From Subtercola endophyticus (GTDB taxonomy: Bacteria; Actinomycetota; Actinomycetes; Actinomycetales; Microbacteriaceae), in assembly GCF_021044565.1 (NCBI RefSeq), contig NZ_CP087997.1, forward strand, positions 4,092,001 through 4,156,000: a DNA stretch of 64,000 nt. The letters are read 5' to 3'. Below the pieces are notes generated by a model. It made no database searches. It was not told where the DNA came from and saw only the letters and a list, made by a program, of their open reading frames with translations. The position numbers and the translations under genes are program-made. This document shows, piece by piece, positions 25,680 to 33,203 of the stretch. Position 1 is the stretch's first letter. Every line of letters starts with the position of its first letter.

Positions 25680-25698
25680 ATGTGTCCAAAATGTGTCC
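25680..25698. repeat. subterminal repeat, right end of island
   Basis: ATGTGTCCAAAATGTGTCC, matched at 18 of 19 bases by 17798-17816. It lies about 70 bases inside the tRNA-side att copy. Confidence 0.6.
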
Positions 25699-25733
25699 AC
25701 GGCACCGAAACAGCGCATCTCGAGACGGGAACG

Positions 25734-25771
25734 AAAAAGCCCTACTCCAAGTAGAAGCCTCGAAGTAGGGC
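25734..25771 (-). terminator. terminator after tRNA-Phe
   Basis: On the minus strand the stem GCCCTACT / AGTAGGGC with a loop containing GGCTTCTAC is followed by TTTTT. It is supplied by the island and replaces the chromosomal terminator now at 17611-17648, which also has GGCTTCTAC in its loop. Confidence 0.85.
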
Positions 25772-25818
25772 AGTGGCTCCGACCGGCATCGATCCGGTGA
25801 CCTTTCGATTTTCAGTCG
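25770..25818. repeat. tRNA-side attachment-site repeat
   Basis: Second copy of the 49-bp direct repeat; it forms the 3' portion of the intact tRNA-Phe gene, as expected when an element carries a tRNA 3' end that restores the gene on integration. Confidence 0.93.
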
Positions 25819-25846
25819 AACGCTCTACCAACTGAGCTACAGAGCC
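25774..25846 (-). tRNA. tRNA-Phe (GAA)
   Basis: 73-nt cloverleaf with 5' acceptor GGCTCTG pairing to CGGAGCC, D-arm GCTCAGTTGGTAGAGC, anticodon loop ACTGAAAAT with GAA, and T-loop GGATCGATGCC. CCA is not encoded. It is the integration target of the island at 17.65-25.82 kb. Confidence 0.97.
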
Positions 25847-25910
25847 GAAGAGCGCGAGGCCCTCCAGAGGCCGAAAAACCCTTCCCGAAGGAAGGGCACT
25901 CGAACCTTTG

Positions 25911-25984
25911 CGACCCTGACCGGACTTGAACCGGCGACCTCCGCCGTGACAGGGCGGCGCGCTAACCAACTGCGCTACAGGGCC
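25911..25984 (-). tRNA. tRNA-Asp (GTC)
   Basis: 74-nt tRNA with acceptor GGCCCTG / CAGGGTC, discriminator G, anticodon GTC in the loop CTGTCAC, and T-arm GGTTCAAGTCC. Middle gene of the Glu-Asp-Phe cluster. Confidence 0.97.
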
Positions 25985-26073
25985 AAACTGATGAAACTGG
26001 TACTTCTTGTGAAATTGTGTTGCTGAGCATCCGTTGCCGGGTGACCCCAGAAGAGCCTACCCTACGTCAGCTG

Positions 26074-26146
26074 TGACCCCAACGGGATTCGAACCCGTGC
26101 TACTGCCGTGAAAGGGCAGCGTCCTAGGCCGCTAAACGATGGGGCC
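26074..26146 (-). tRNA. tRNA-Glu (TTC)
   Basis: 73-nt tRNA with acceptor GGCCCCA / TGGGGTC, anticodon TTC in the loop CTTTCAC and T-arm GGTTCGAATCC. First of the minus-strand tRNA cluster. Confidence 0.97.
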
Positions 26147-26266
26147 GTTTTGACAACTCAACGAGTATGCCACACCGCTGAGTCGCGCGCCAATCGATCC
26201 GAATCCGCGCGCGTCGGGTGAGCATCCGCGCCGCACGGCGACCCGTTCGCTCGCCTCGTCGACGAA

Positions 26267-26335
26267 GGCGCGGTAGTTCGGAACAACTGCGGTGGTTCGA
26301 ACTACCGCGCATGCGCCGAACTACCGCCGATGCGG
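26267..26335. repeat. second site of the GCGCCGAACTACCGC repeat family
   Basis: Contains inverted GCGGTAGTTCGG, the hairpin GCGGTGGTTCGAACTACCGC and direct GCGCCGAACTACCGC, the same units as the array at 8364-8501. It lies between tRNA-Glu and the 3' end of ppa. Confidence 0.7.
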
Positions 26336-26344
26336 AACGCGACG

Positions 26345-26839
26345 CTAGTGTGCGCCCTCTGCGGCCAGCTTGGTGATGCCGTTCTGGATGATCTCGTCAG
26401 CATCCGCGGCAGAGCCCCAGCCCTCGGTCTTGACCCATTTGCCGGGCTCGAGGTCTTTGTAGTGCTCGAAGAAGTGCTCGATTTCGCCGCGCAGCTGCGA
26501 GGGAATGTCCGAGACATCCTGAATGCCAGCCCAGCGCGGGTCTTTCGCCGGAACAGCGATGACCTTCGAGTCGACACCCGCCTCGTCGCTCATGTTGAAC
26601 ACGCCGACCGGCCGCACCTTCACGCCCACGCCGGGGTAGACGGGGTACTCGAGCAGCACCAGCACGTCGACGGGGTCGCCGTCGAGGCCGAGGGTGTTCT
26701 CGAAGAAGCCGTAGTCGGTGGGGTAGACGAACGAGGTGAAGAGCACGCGGTCGAGGTACACCCGGCCGGTTTCGTGGTCGACTTCGTACTTGTTGCGGCT
26801 TCCCTTGGGAATCTCGATGACGGCGTCGTAACTGGCCAT
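26345..26839 (-). CDS. ppa: inorganic pyrophosphatase
   Basis: Family I soluble pyrophosphatase of 164 residues; hydrolyses PPi to two phosphates and so drives biosynthesis. Family hallmarks: IEIPKGSRNKYEVD near the N-terminus, YPTDYGFFENTLGLDGDPVDVLVL with the metal-binding Asp cluster (DGDPVD), and KVIAVPAKDPRW. Divergent from tilS with 47 bases between starts. Confidence 0.96.
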   Translation of the reverse strand: MASYDAVIEIPKGSRNKYEVDHETGRVYLDRVLFTSFVYPTDYGFFENTLGLDGDPVDVLVLLEYPVYPGVGVKVRPVGVFNMSDEAGVDSKVIAVPAKDPRWAGIQDVSDIPSQLRGEIEHFFEHYKDLEPGKWVKTEGWGSAADADEIIQNGITKLAAEGAH

Positions 26840-26886
26840 GACGAAAGTGCTCCTTTATGAGTCGATAACTGCAATAACGTTACTGG

Positions 26887-28044
26887 ATGCATCCGAACGA
26901 ACGCCGCCCGCGCCTCACCCCGGCGATGGCCGACGTGCGCCGTGCCGTGCGTGAGCTGCTCGGCGAGGTGCTGTCGCCCGCGGCCGCGTCGGCAAGAGTG
27001 GATGCCCGGCAGCCCGACCCCGCAGGCTCGCCGCCGCAGGCTGCACCGGCTCCGGATGCCCGGCTCGTGCTCGTCGCCCTGAGTGGCGGCCCCGATTCCC
27101 TCGCCCTGGCAGCCGCGCTCGCCTTCGAGGCGCCGCGTGCACGCCTTCGCGCCGGCGCCATCATCGTGGATCACTCCCTGCAACCAGGATCGGCCGAGGT
27201 CGCCGCCCACGCTGCCGCCCAGGCCCGGGCCCTCGGCCTCGCCCCGGCGCTCGTCGAGCGCGTGGTGGTGGCGCGCTCGGCCGCGGCGGTGGACCGCACC
27301 CGCGCCGAAGCCGACACAGACCCCGCGGCGGGCGAGTCGGGCGAGCCTCCGACGCCCACCGGCGGCCCCGAGGCCGCCGCCCGCACGGCCCGTTACGCGG
27401 CCTTCGAGCGCGCCCGCGCTGCCACGGGTGCAAGCTTCATCCTGCTCGCCCATACCCTCGACGATCAGGCCGAGACGGTGCTGCTGGGTCTCGCTCGCGG
27501 CTCCGGAGCGAGCAGCCTGAGTGGCATGAGCCGCATCAACGGGGTGTATCTGCGGCCGCTGCTGGGCATCCACCGGCGAACCGTGCACCACTCTCTCGAA
27601 GACCAGGGGCTCGAGGCGTGGCACGACCCGCAGAACGACGACCCGGCGTATGCCCGCGTGCGTGTGCGCAGCACCGTGCTGCCGCTGCTCGAGGCCGAAC
27701 TCGGCCCCGGAATCGCCGAAGCCCTCGCGCGCACCGCTGACCTGCTGCGTGAAGACGACGAGGCACTGGATGCCCTGGCCGCCGAATGGGCGGCCGAGAT
27801 CGTCGAGCACGCCGAGGCCGGCATCGCCATCGATGTGCACGGCCTCGCCTCGAACCCGCCGGCGCTCGCGCAGCGGATCGTCCGCTACGTGGTCGCCGCG
27901 GAGTTCGGCACGGCCCTCTCGCGCACGCAGACCCTTGCCGCGATGCGGCTCGTGCACGACTGGCACGGGCAGGCCGGGGTAGATCTGCCGGGCATCCGCG
28001 TCACCCGGGCCGCCGGCCAACTGCTCTTCGCCCGCCGCGCCTGA
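26887..28044 (+). CDS. tilS: tRNA(Ile)-lysidine synthetase
   Basis: N-type ATP pyrophosphatase that converts C34 of tRNA-Ile(CAU) to lysidine. The PP-loop SGGPDS is at about residues 66-71, followed by IIVDHSLQPGS and the AHTLDDQAETVLLGLARGSG segment. At 385 residues it is of normal actinobacterial length, with a variable Ala/Pro-rich N-terminus (about 35-58). It precedes hpt in the order conserved in actinobacteria. Confidence 0.94.
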   Translation: MHPNERRPRLTPAMADVRRAVRELLGEVLSPAAASARVDARQPDPAGSPPQAAPAPDARLVLVALSGGPDSLALAAALAFEAPRARLRAGAIIVDHSLQPGSAEVAAHAAAQARALGLAPALVERVVVARSAAAVDRTRAEADTDPAAGESGEPPTPTGGPEAAARTARYAAFERARAATGASFILLAHTLDDQAETVLLGLARGSGASSLSGMSRINGVYLRPLLGIHRRTVHHSLEDQGLEAWHDPQNDDPAYARVRVRSTVLPLLEAELGPGIAEALARTADLLREDDEALDALAAEWAAEIVEHAEAGIAIDVHGLASNPPALAQRIVRYVVAAEFGTALSRTQTLAAMRLVHDWHGQAGVDLPGIRVTRAAGQLLFARRA

Positions 28045-28059
28045 CCGCGCGTCGCCTCG

Positions 28060-28127
28060 AAACAGCGGAGATTTCGGGGGAGTGCCCCGCTATAGGCCTC
28101 ACGGGGTCGGAATCTCCTCCGAAATGC
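28060..28127. repeat. large intergenic hairpin E
   Basis: Between tilS and hpt; the left arm AACAGCGGAGATTTCGG faces GGAATCTCCTCCGAAATG, with an inner GTGCCCCG / ACGGGG pairing. The left arm shares AACAGCGGAGATTT with hairpin A (2923-2991). Confidence 0.5.
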
Positions 28128-28177
28128 CGCCCCAGGCAGCGCCGCGCCGCCCCGGCCGCGTTGGGTAGGCTGGCCGC

Positions 28178-28729
28178 ATGGATTCCAGCGACGTCGAAGC
28201 CGACCTTTCGAACATTCTGATCACTGAGGCCGAGATCCACGCGAAAATCGCCGAACTCGCCCGCCGCATCGAGGCCGACTACGCCGGGCAAGACCTGCTG
28301 CTGGTGGGCGTGCTGAAGGGTGCGGTCATGGTGATGGCCGATCTGGCGCGCGAGCTGCACCTGCCGGTGAGCATGGACTGGATGGCCGTGAGCTCGTACG
28401 GCAACAGCACGCAGTCGAGCGGTGTGGTGCGCATTCTGAAAGACCTCGACTCCGAACTCGAGGGCCGTACGGTGCTGATCGTCGAAGACATCATCGACTC
28501 GGGGCTCACGCTGTCGTGGTTGCTGGCGAACCTGCGCTCACGCGGCCCGGCGTCGGTTGAGGTGTGCGCGCTGCTGCGCAAGCCCGACGCCGTGAAGATC
28601 GAACTGGATGTTCGCTACGTGGGCTTCGACATTCCGAACGAGTTCGTGGTGGGCTACGGGCTCGACTACGCCGAGAAGTACCGCAACCTCAAAGACATCG
28701 GCGTGCTGTCGCCGCACATGTACTCCTGA
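28178..28729 (+). CDS. hpt: hypoxanthine phosphoribosyltransferase
   Basis: Purine salvage enzyme of 183 residues that makes IMP/GMP from hypoxanthine/guanine and PRPP. The PRPP-binding motif is [14 protein letters not shown]; the N-terminal [20 protein letters not shown] and [20 protein letters not shown], and the C-terminal [16 protein letters not shown], are typical. In related genomes ftsH usually follows; here a 4.4-kb MFS/TetR module intervenes. Confidence 0.96.
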   Translation: MDSSDVEADLSNILITEAEIHAKIAELARRIEADYAGQDLLLVGVLKGAVMVMADLARELHLPVSMDWMAVSSYGNSTQSSGVVRILKDLDSELEGRTVLIVEDIIDSGLTLSWLLANLRSRGPASVEVCALLRKPDAVKIELDVRYVGFDIPNEFVVGYGLDYAEKYRNLKDIGVLSPHMYS

Positions 28730-28772
28730 CGCCTGCCCCGCCCGCAGCTGGTCGCCGGCCCGTGAAACGGGG

Positions 28773-28880
28773 ACGAGCCGGTCGCGGCCGGCCGAGCCGG
28801 TCGCGGCCGGCCGAGACCGCCACGGTCGGACGAGCCCGTCGCGGTTGACCGAGCCCGCCGCGGTTGACCGAGACCGCCAC
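28773..28880. repeat. degenerate tandem repeat (CCGAGCCGGTCGCGG type)
   Basis: About five imperfect copies of an 18-21 bp unit, drifting from GCCGAGCCGGTCGCGGCC to ACCGAGACCGCCACG, between hpt and the convergent MFS gene. No gene is seen in 28730-28930. Confidence 0.65.
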
Positions 28881-28930
28881 GTAGACGTGTCGACTTCGGC
28901 CGCACGAGATGGACTCGCGCGTCGGATGCG

Positions 28931-30493
28931 TTACGCCGTGGCGGGGGCGCCGGCCGCGTCGTTCGCGCGGTCGTTCTCGCGGTGCTGCTCGGCCGTGGCG
29001 TGCGCCGCGTGCAGTGTCGCCTGAATCGACGCTTTGCGCTTGTAGAGCAGCGCCGCCATGATGGCGCCGGCCAGGAAGAACGCCGATGCGCACCAGTACG
29101 CCACGTGGTAGCCGTTCACGGCGGCCTGCGCCGCGACCGCCGCCTGCGCGGCCGGCGTCGTGGCCCCGGCGATGTTCGAGGCGATGAAGTTCGTCACGGC
29201 GGTGGCGACCAGCGTGTTGAGCAGGGCGGTGCTGATCGAGCCGCCGATCTGCTGACTCGTGTTCACCATAGCCGAGGCGACGCCGGCGTACTGCCGGTCG
29301 ACACCGAGCGTGGCGGTCTGGATCGACGCCGGCATGATCGTGCCCATCGCCAGGCCCATGAGCATCAGGGGCGGCAGGATGTTCGCAGCATAGGTGCTCG
29401 CCAGGTCGAGCTGGGTCATCCACGCCAGTGCGATCGACGCCATGACCATTCCGGTGGGAACCAGCACCTTCGGGCCGAACCTCGGTACGAAGATGTTCGT
29501 GCTGAGTTGGGCGGCCAGCACGAGGCAGGCGATCATCGGCAAGAACGAGAGGCCCGTGGTGATGGGCGAGAACCCGAGCGAGGTCTGCAGGTAATAGGTC
29601 AAGAAAAGGAAGACGGCGAACATGCCCGAGCCCGCCACGAAAACCGACAGGTACGACGCCCCGCGGTTGCGGTTGAGAATGATCGGCAGCGGCAGCAGCG
29701 GATGCTTCGCGCGCTGCTGCCAGAGCACGAATGCCACGAACAGGATGCCGCTGGCCACCAGCATGCCCCACGTCCAGAAGTCGCCCCAGCCGTTCGTCTC
29801 GGCGTTCGAGAAGCCGTACACGAGCGAGAACAGAGCCGCCGAGACGAGCAGCGTGCCCGGGATGTCGAGCTTGGGTCGCGCGCCGACCCGCTTGCCGAGC
29901 GCCGGCACGAAGATGATGGCACCGATCACCGCGATGATGGCGAAGAAGACGTTGATGTAGAGGTTCCAGCGCCAGCTGTAATCCTGGGTGAGGTAGCCGC
30001 CGAGCAGCAGCCCTACCGCGCCGCCTGCACCGGCGATGGCGCCGAAGACGCCGAACGCCCGCGCACGCTCTTTCGGAATGGTGAAGGTGGTGGTCAGCAC
30101 GGCGAGAGCGGTTGGCGCGAGCAGTGCGCCGAAGACGCCCTGCAGGGCACGCGCGGCGACGAGGGTGCCGAAGCTGTCGGCCGCGCCACCGAGAGCGGAT
30201 GCCGCGGCGAACCCGATGAGACCGATGATGAAGGCGCGTTTACGCCCGATGAGGTCGGAGACGCGGCCGCCCAGCAGCAGCAGGCTGCCGAAGGCGAGTG
30301 AATAGGCGGTGACGACCCACTGCCGGTCGCCGTTGCTGAACCCGAGGTCTGCCTGGGCCGCAGGAAGCGCGATGTTCACCACCGTGGCGTCGAGCACGAC
30401 CATGAGTTGTGCGAGTGCGACGGTGGCCAGAGTGAACCAGCGACGAGTAGATGCGGTTTCAGCCGCCGTTTTCTCCGACATGTTTGATAGCAT
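28931..30493 (-). CDS. MFS drug exporter, DHA2 family (EmrB/QacA-like)
   Basis: A 14-helix proton-driven efflux pump of 520 residues. The N-terminal TM1 motif (LAQLMVVLDATVVNIALPAA) and loop motif LLGGRVSDLIGRKRAF (motif A) are plain, as is the TM5 antiporter-type GAIAGAGGAVGLLLGG. It is a close paralogue of the pump at 31387. Start at the ATG at 30493, eight bases after GGTGAG; an ATG 12 bases later is possible. Its start lies inside the shared operator-like sequence, and it is divergent from the TetR gene. Confidence 0.93.
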   Translation of the reverse strand: MLSNMSEKTAAETASTRRWFTLATVALAQLMVVLDATVVNIALPAAQADLGFSNGDRQWVVTAYSLAFGSLLLLGGRVSDLIGRKRAFIIGLIGFAAASALGGAADSFGTLVAARALQGVFGALLAPTALAVLTTTFTIPKERARAFGVFGAIAGAGGAVGLLLGGYLTQDYSWRWNLYINVFFAIIAVIGAIIFVPALGKRVGARPKLDIPGTLLVSAALFSLVYGFSNAETNGWGDFWTWGMLVASGILFVAFVLWQQRAKHPLLPLPIILNRNRGASYLSVFVAGSGMFAVFLFLTYYLQTSLGFSPITTGLSFLPMIACLVLAAQLSTNIFVPRFGPKVLVPTGMVMASIALAWMTQLDLASTYAANILPPLMLMGLAMGTIMPASIQTATLGVDRQYAGVASAMVNTSQQIGGSISTALLNTLVATAVTNFIASNIAGATTPAAQAAVAAQAAVNGYHVAYWCASAFFLAGAIMAALLYKRKASIQATLHAAHATAEQHRENDRANDAAGAPATA

Positions 30494-30536
30494 ATACGGT
30501 ACTCACCAGTTTCGGATATTGAGAGTTTCTGAAAAT
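30493..30536. promoter_or_regulatory. shared TetR operator-like region, copy 1
   Basis: TATACGGTACT, then AGTTTCGGATAT and AGTTTCTGAAAAT with matching spacing, recur upstream of the second MFS gene at 32919-32962. The sequence includes ACT-N4-AGT symmetry and the direct pair AGTTTCGGA / AGTTTCTGA. It overlaps the start of this pump, so binding would block expression and perhaps the divergent TetR promoter. Confidence 0.65.
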
Positions 30537-30580
30537 TGGATGGTTCTTCACACGTTCTTCACAGAAAGGCAGCCGCTGTA

Positions 30581-31231
30581 ATGACGCAGATCGACGCCCC
30601 TCAGATCACCCTGCCAGGGACCACCGACACCGCCCCGAAGCTCGGCCGCAAGCGTGATCACACCCGTGACCCCGAGATTCTGGATGCCGCACTCGAGGTT
30701 CTCGCCGAGACGGGTTACGACGGCATGACCATCGACATGGTGGCTGCCCGCGCCAAGGCGGGTAAGGCCACGCTCTACCGCCGCTGGTCATCCAAAGCCG
30801 ACCTGGTGATCGACGCAGTGGCCTGTATGAAGCAGAGTCACTTCGATCTCGAAAGCCTGCCCGACACCGGTACCCTGCGCGGCGACATGGTCGCCATGAT
30901 CAAGCCGCACTCCATCGAAGAGGGAGAACGCAAGCTGCAGATCATGGCCGGGGTCATGTCGATGCTCTCGCGCGACCCGGGTCTCGCCGACGTGGTGAAT
31001 GCGGCAATCGTCGAGCCACGCGCGAGTGTCAACCGGATGTTCATGCAACGGGCCGTCGCGCGAGGTGAGATCTCGGCAGACGCTGACATCGAGACTCTCG
31101 CCATGATCACGTCGTCGATGGCTGCGTATCGCACCCTCGTGCTGAAGAAGCCGGTCGACAAGGAGTTCTTGCTATCGATCATCGACGGCGTGCTGATGCC
31201 GGCGCTGGGCATCCGCCCTACCGCTGTCTAG
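30581..31231 (+). CDS. TetR-family regulator of the flanking pumps
   Basis: A 216-residue regulator. The N-terminal DNA-binding domain has the TetR pattern: ILDAALEVLAETGYDGMTID, MVAARAKAGKATLYRRW, SKADLV. The C-terminal ligand domain resembles the TetR_C group of AcrR-like proteins. It sits between two paralogous efflux pumps, divergent from one and convergent with the other, and both pump promoters carry the same operator-like sequence, so it is inferred to repress both. The ATG at 30581 starts the conserved protein. Confidence 0.9.
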   Translation: MTQIDAPQITLPGTTDTAPKLGRKRDHTRDPEILDAALEVLAETGYDGMTIDMVAARAKAGKATLYRRWSSKADLVIDAVACMKQSHFDLESLPDTGTLRGDMVAMIKPHSIEEGERKLQIMAGVMSMLSRDPGLADVVNAAIVEPRASVNRMFMQRAVARGEISADADIETLAMITSSMAAYRTLVLKKPVDKEFLLSIIDGVLMPALGIRPTAV

Positions 31232-31319
31232 CTCCGTAGCCTCACCTGGCGAAGACGCCTCACCTGGCGCAGTCGACTCACCTGGCGAGATCGCCGCGAC
31301 GCCTCGCCTGCCGCAACAA

Positions 31320-31353
31320 AAAGTCGCCCGAGCCTGAACGGCCGGGCGACTTT
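31320..31353. terminator. bidirectional terminator between TetR and second MFS gene
   Basis: Perfect 11-bp stem AAAGTCGCCCG / CGGGCGACTTT with a 12-base loop; A-run on the left and T-run on the right make it functional on both strands, as needed for convergent genes. Confidence 0.85.
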
Positions 31354-31386
31354 CTGCTGTGCGACGTGAACCGCTGTGCGACGGTG

Positions 31387-32913
31387 TTAGTGCGCGGCGA
31401 CCAGGGGAAGGTCGTCGGCAGCGTCTTCGGCCTGAGCCTCAGCGTGCGCGGCGTGGGCCGTCGCCGTGACGGTCGAACGACGCGTGTAGAGCAACGCCGA
31501 GATGATCGCGCCGACCGCGAAGAAAATCGCACTGAACAGGTAGGCGGTGTTGTAGCTCGCGATGGCGGCGTTCGAGATGACCTCGGGGGAGGCCGGCAGA
31601 TGCGATGCGACATAGCTCGTCGCGGCGGTCGCCGCGAGCGTGTTCAAGAGCGCGGTACCGATCGACCCGCCGACCTGCTGGCTGGTGTTGACGCTGGCCG
31701 AGGCCACGCCCGCGAACTGGCGGTTCACTCCGAGTGTCGCGGTCTGCATCGCGGCGGGCATGATCGATCCCATCGCGAAGCCGAGAACGAGCAGCGCCGG
31801 CAGGATGTCTCCGAGGTAGGTGCTGTTCGTATCGAGCCTGGTGAGCAGCAGCATGCCGATCACGCCGATCACCATACCGGTCGGAACCATGACCTTGGGC
31901 CCGAACCGCGGAACGAAGATGTTCGTCGACAACTGCGCCGCGATGACGAGCATCACGATCATCGGCAAGAAGGCGGTGCCGGTCTGAATGGGCGAGTAGT
32001 GCAGCGAAACCTCGAGGTAATAGGTGACGAACAAGAAGATGCCGAACATTCCGGCACCGGCGATCAGCACAGAGAGGAACGAGGCGCCGCGGTTGCGGTC
32101 GAGCACCACGGCGAGCGGCAGCAGCGGATGCTTCGCCAAACGCTGCCAGAGCACGAATGCCGCGAGCAGCACACCGCTGGCCACGAGGAAGCCCCAGCTC
32201 GAGACCGATCCCCAGCCGTCTGTCTCGGCGTTCGAGAAACCGAAGACCAGTGAGAACAGACCGGCGGAAACCAGGATCGTTCCCGGAATGTCGAGCTTCG
32301 GGCGAGGACCGGTGCGTGCGACGGTGGTCAAGAAGATGACCGCGCCGATCACGGCGATGACGGCGATGAACACGTTGATGTAGAGGTTCCAGCGCCAGTT
32401 GAAGTTCTCGGTGAGCACACCGCCGAGAAGCAGTCCCACGGCGCCGCCGGCTCCGGCGATCGCGCCGAACACGCCGAAGGCGCGAGCGCGTTCCTTGGGA
32501 ATGGTGAAGGTGGTTGTCAGCACGGCGAGCGCTGTGGGCGCGAGCAGAGCGCCGAAGGCTCCCTGCAGGGCGCGTGCAGCGACCAAGGTGCCGAAGCTGT
32601 CGGCTGCGCCGCCCAACGCCGAGGCGATGGCGAAGCCGATCAGCCCGATGATGAAAGTGCGCTTGCGCCCCATCAGGTCAGACAGGCGGCCGCCGAGCAG
32701 CAGCAGGCTGCCGAAGGCGAGGGAGTAGGCCGTGATGACCCATTGGCGGTCGGCGTTCGAAAAGCCGAGGTCGGCTTGAGCGGCGGGGAGGGCGATGTTG
32801 ACGACGGTGGAATCGAGCACGACCATGAGCTGGGCGAGGGCGACGACGACGAGCGTCCACCAGCGGCGCGATGGCGCGGCGGTGATTTCGGGTGAGGCTT
32901 CAGACATAACCAT
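31387..32913 (-). CDS. MFS drug exporter, DHA2 family, paralogue
   Basis: A 508-residue 14-helix efflux pump nearly collinear with the one at 28931 (shared LAQLMVVLDSTVVNIALPAA, LLGGRLSDLMGRKRTF, KERARAFGVFGAIAGAGGAV). The ATG at 32913 was chosen although the frame is open further upstream, because the upstream part would run through the operator-like region and has no ribosome site; an ATG six bases downstream also fits. Two such pumps around one TetR gene suggest a tandem duplication with diverged substrates. Confidence 0.92.
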   Translation of the reverse strand: MVMSEASPEITAAPSRRWWTLVVVALAQLMVVLDSTVVNIALPAAQADLGFSNADRQWVITAYSLAFGSLLLLGGRLSDLMGRKRTFIIGLIGFAIASALGGAADSFGTLVAARALQGAFGALLAPTALAVLTTTFTIPKERARAFGVFGAIAGAGGAVGLLLGGVLTENFNWRWNLYINVFIAVIAVIGAVIFLTTVARTGPRPKLDIPGTILVSAGLFSLVFGFSNAETDGWGSVSSWGFLVASGVLLAAFVLWQRLAKHPLLPLAVVLDRNRGASFLSVLIAGAGMFGIFLFVTYYLEVSLHYSPIQTGTAFLPMIVMLVIAAQLSTNIFVPRFGPKVMVPTGMVIGVIGMLLLTRLDTNSTYLGDILPALLVLGFAMGSIMPAAMQTATLGVNRQFAGVASASVNTSQQVGGSIGTALLNTLAATAATSYVASHLPASPEVISNAAIASYNTAYLFSAIFFAVGAIISALLYTRRSTVTATAHAAHAEAQAEDAADDLPLVAAH

Positions 32914-32918
32914 CAGCC

Positions 32919-32962
32919 TATACGGTACTGGCGAGTTTCGGAAATGAACAGTTCCTGAATTT
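32919..32962. promoter_or_regulatory. shared TetR operator-like region, copy 2
   Basis: TATACGGTACT, AGTTTCGGAAAT and AGTTCCTGAATTT in the same order and spacing as at 30493-30536, ending six bases before the pump start codon. Conservation here is higher than expected for spacer DNA between paralogues. Confidence 0.65.
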
Positions 32963-33203
32963 ACCCGATCGAAACATACGGCTGACGGCAGACGGATGAT
33001 CGCTGGAATGGGCAACCGCGACGAGTGGCCGATCATTCCCGCTTCGGCGGAATGCTGCGGAAGTCGCCGGTGCCCATCATTTAAGCGACGTGCGTTAAGC
33101 CCACGGGGAACACGCAGGGCACGCCCAGTCGGGCACGGGTAACCTTAGCCAGTACTTGGTGACCAGAAAGGTGCCGGTTTTGCCGCAAGAACCGAAGAAA
33201 GAC

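Noticed and set aside
28982..30301. A 439-codon open frame on the plus strand
   Set aside because: Antisense mirror of the MFS gene; composition dominated by Arg, Glu, Gln and Gly with no recognisable motif.
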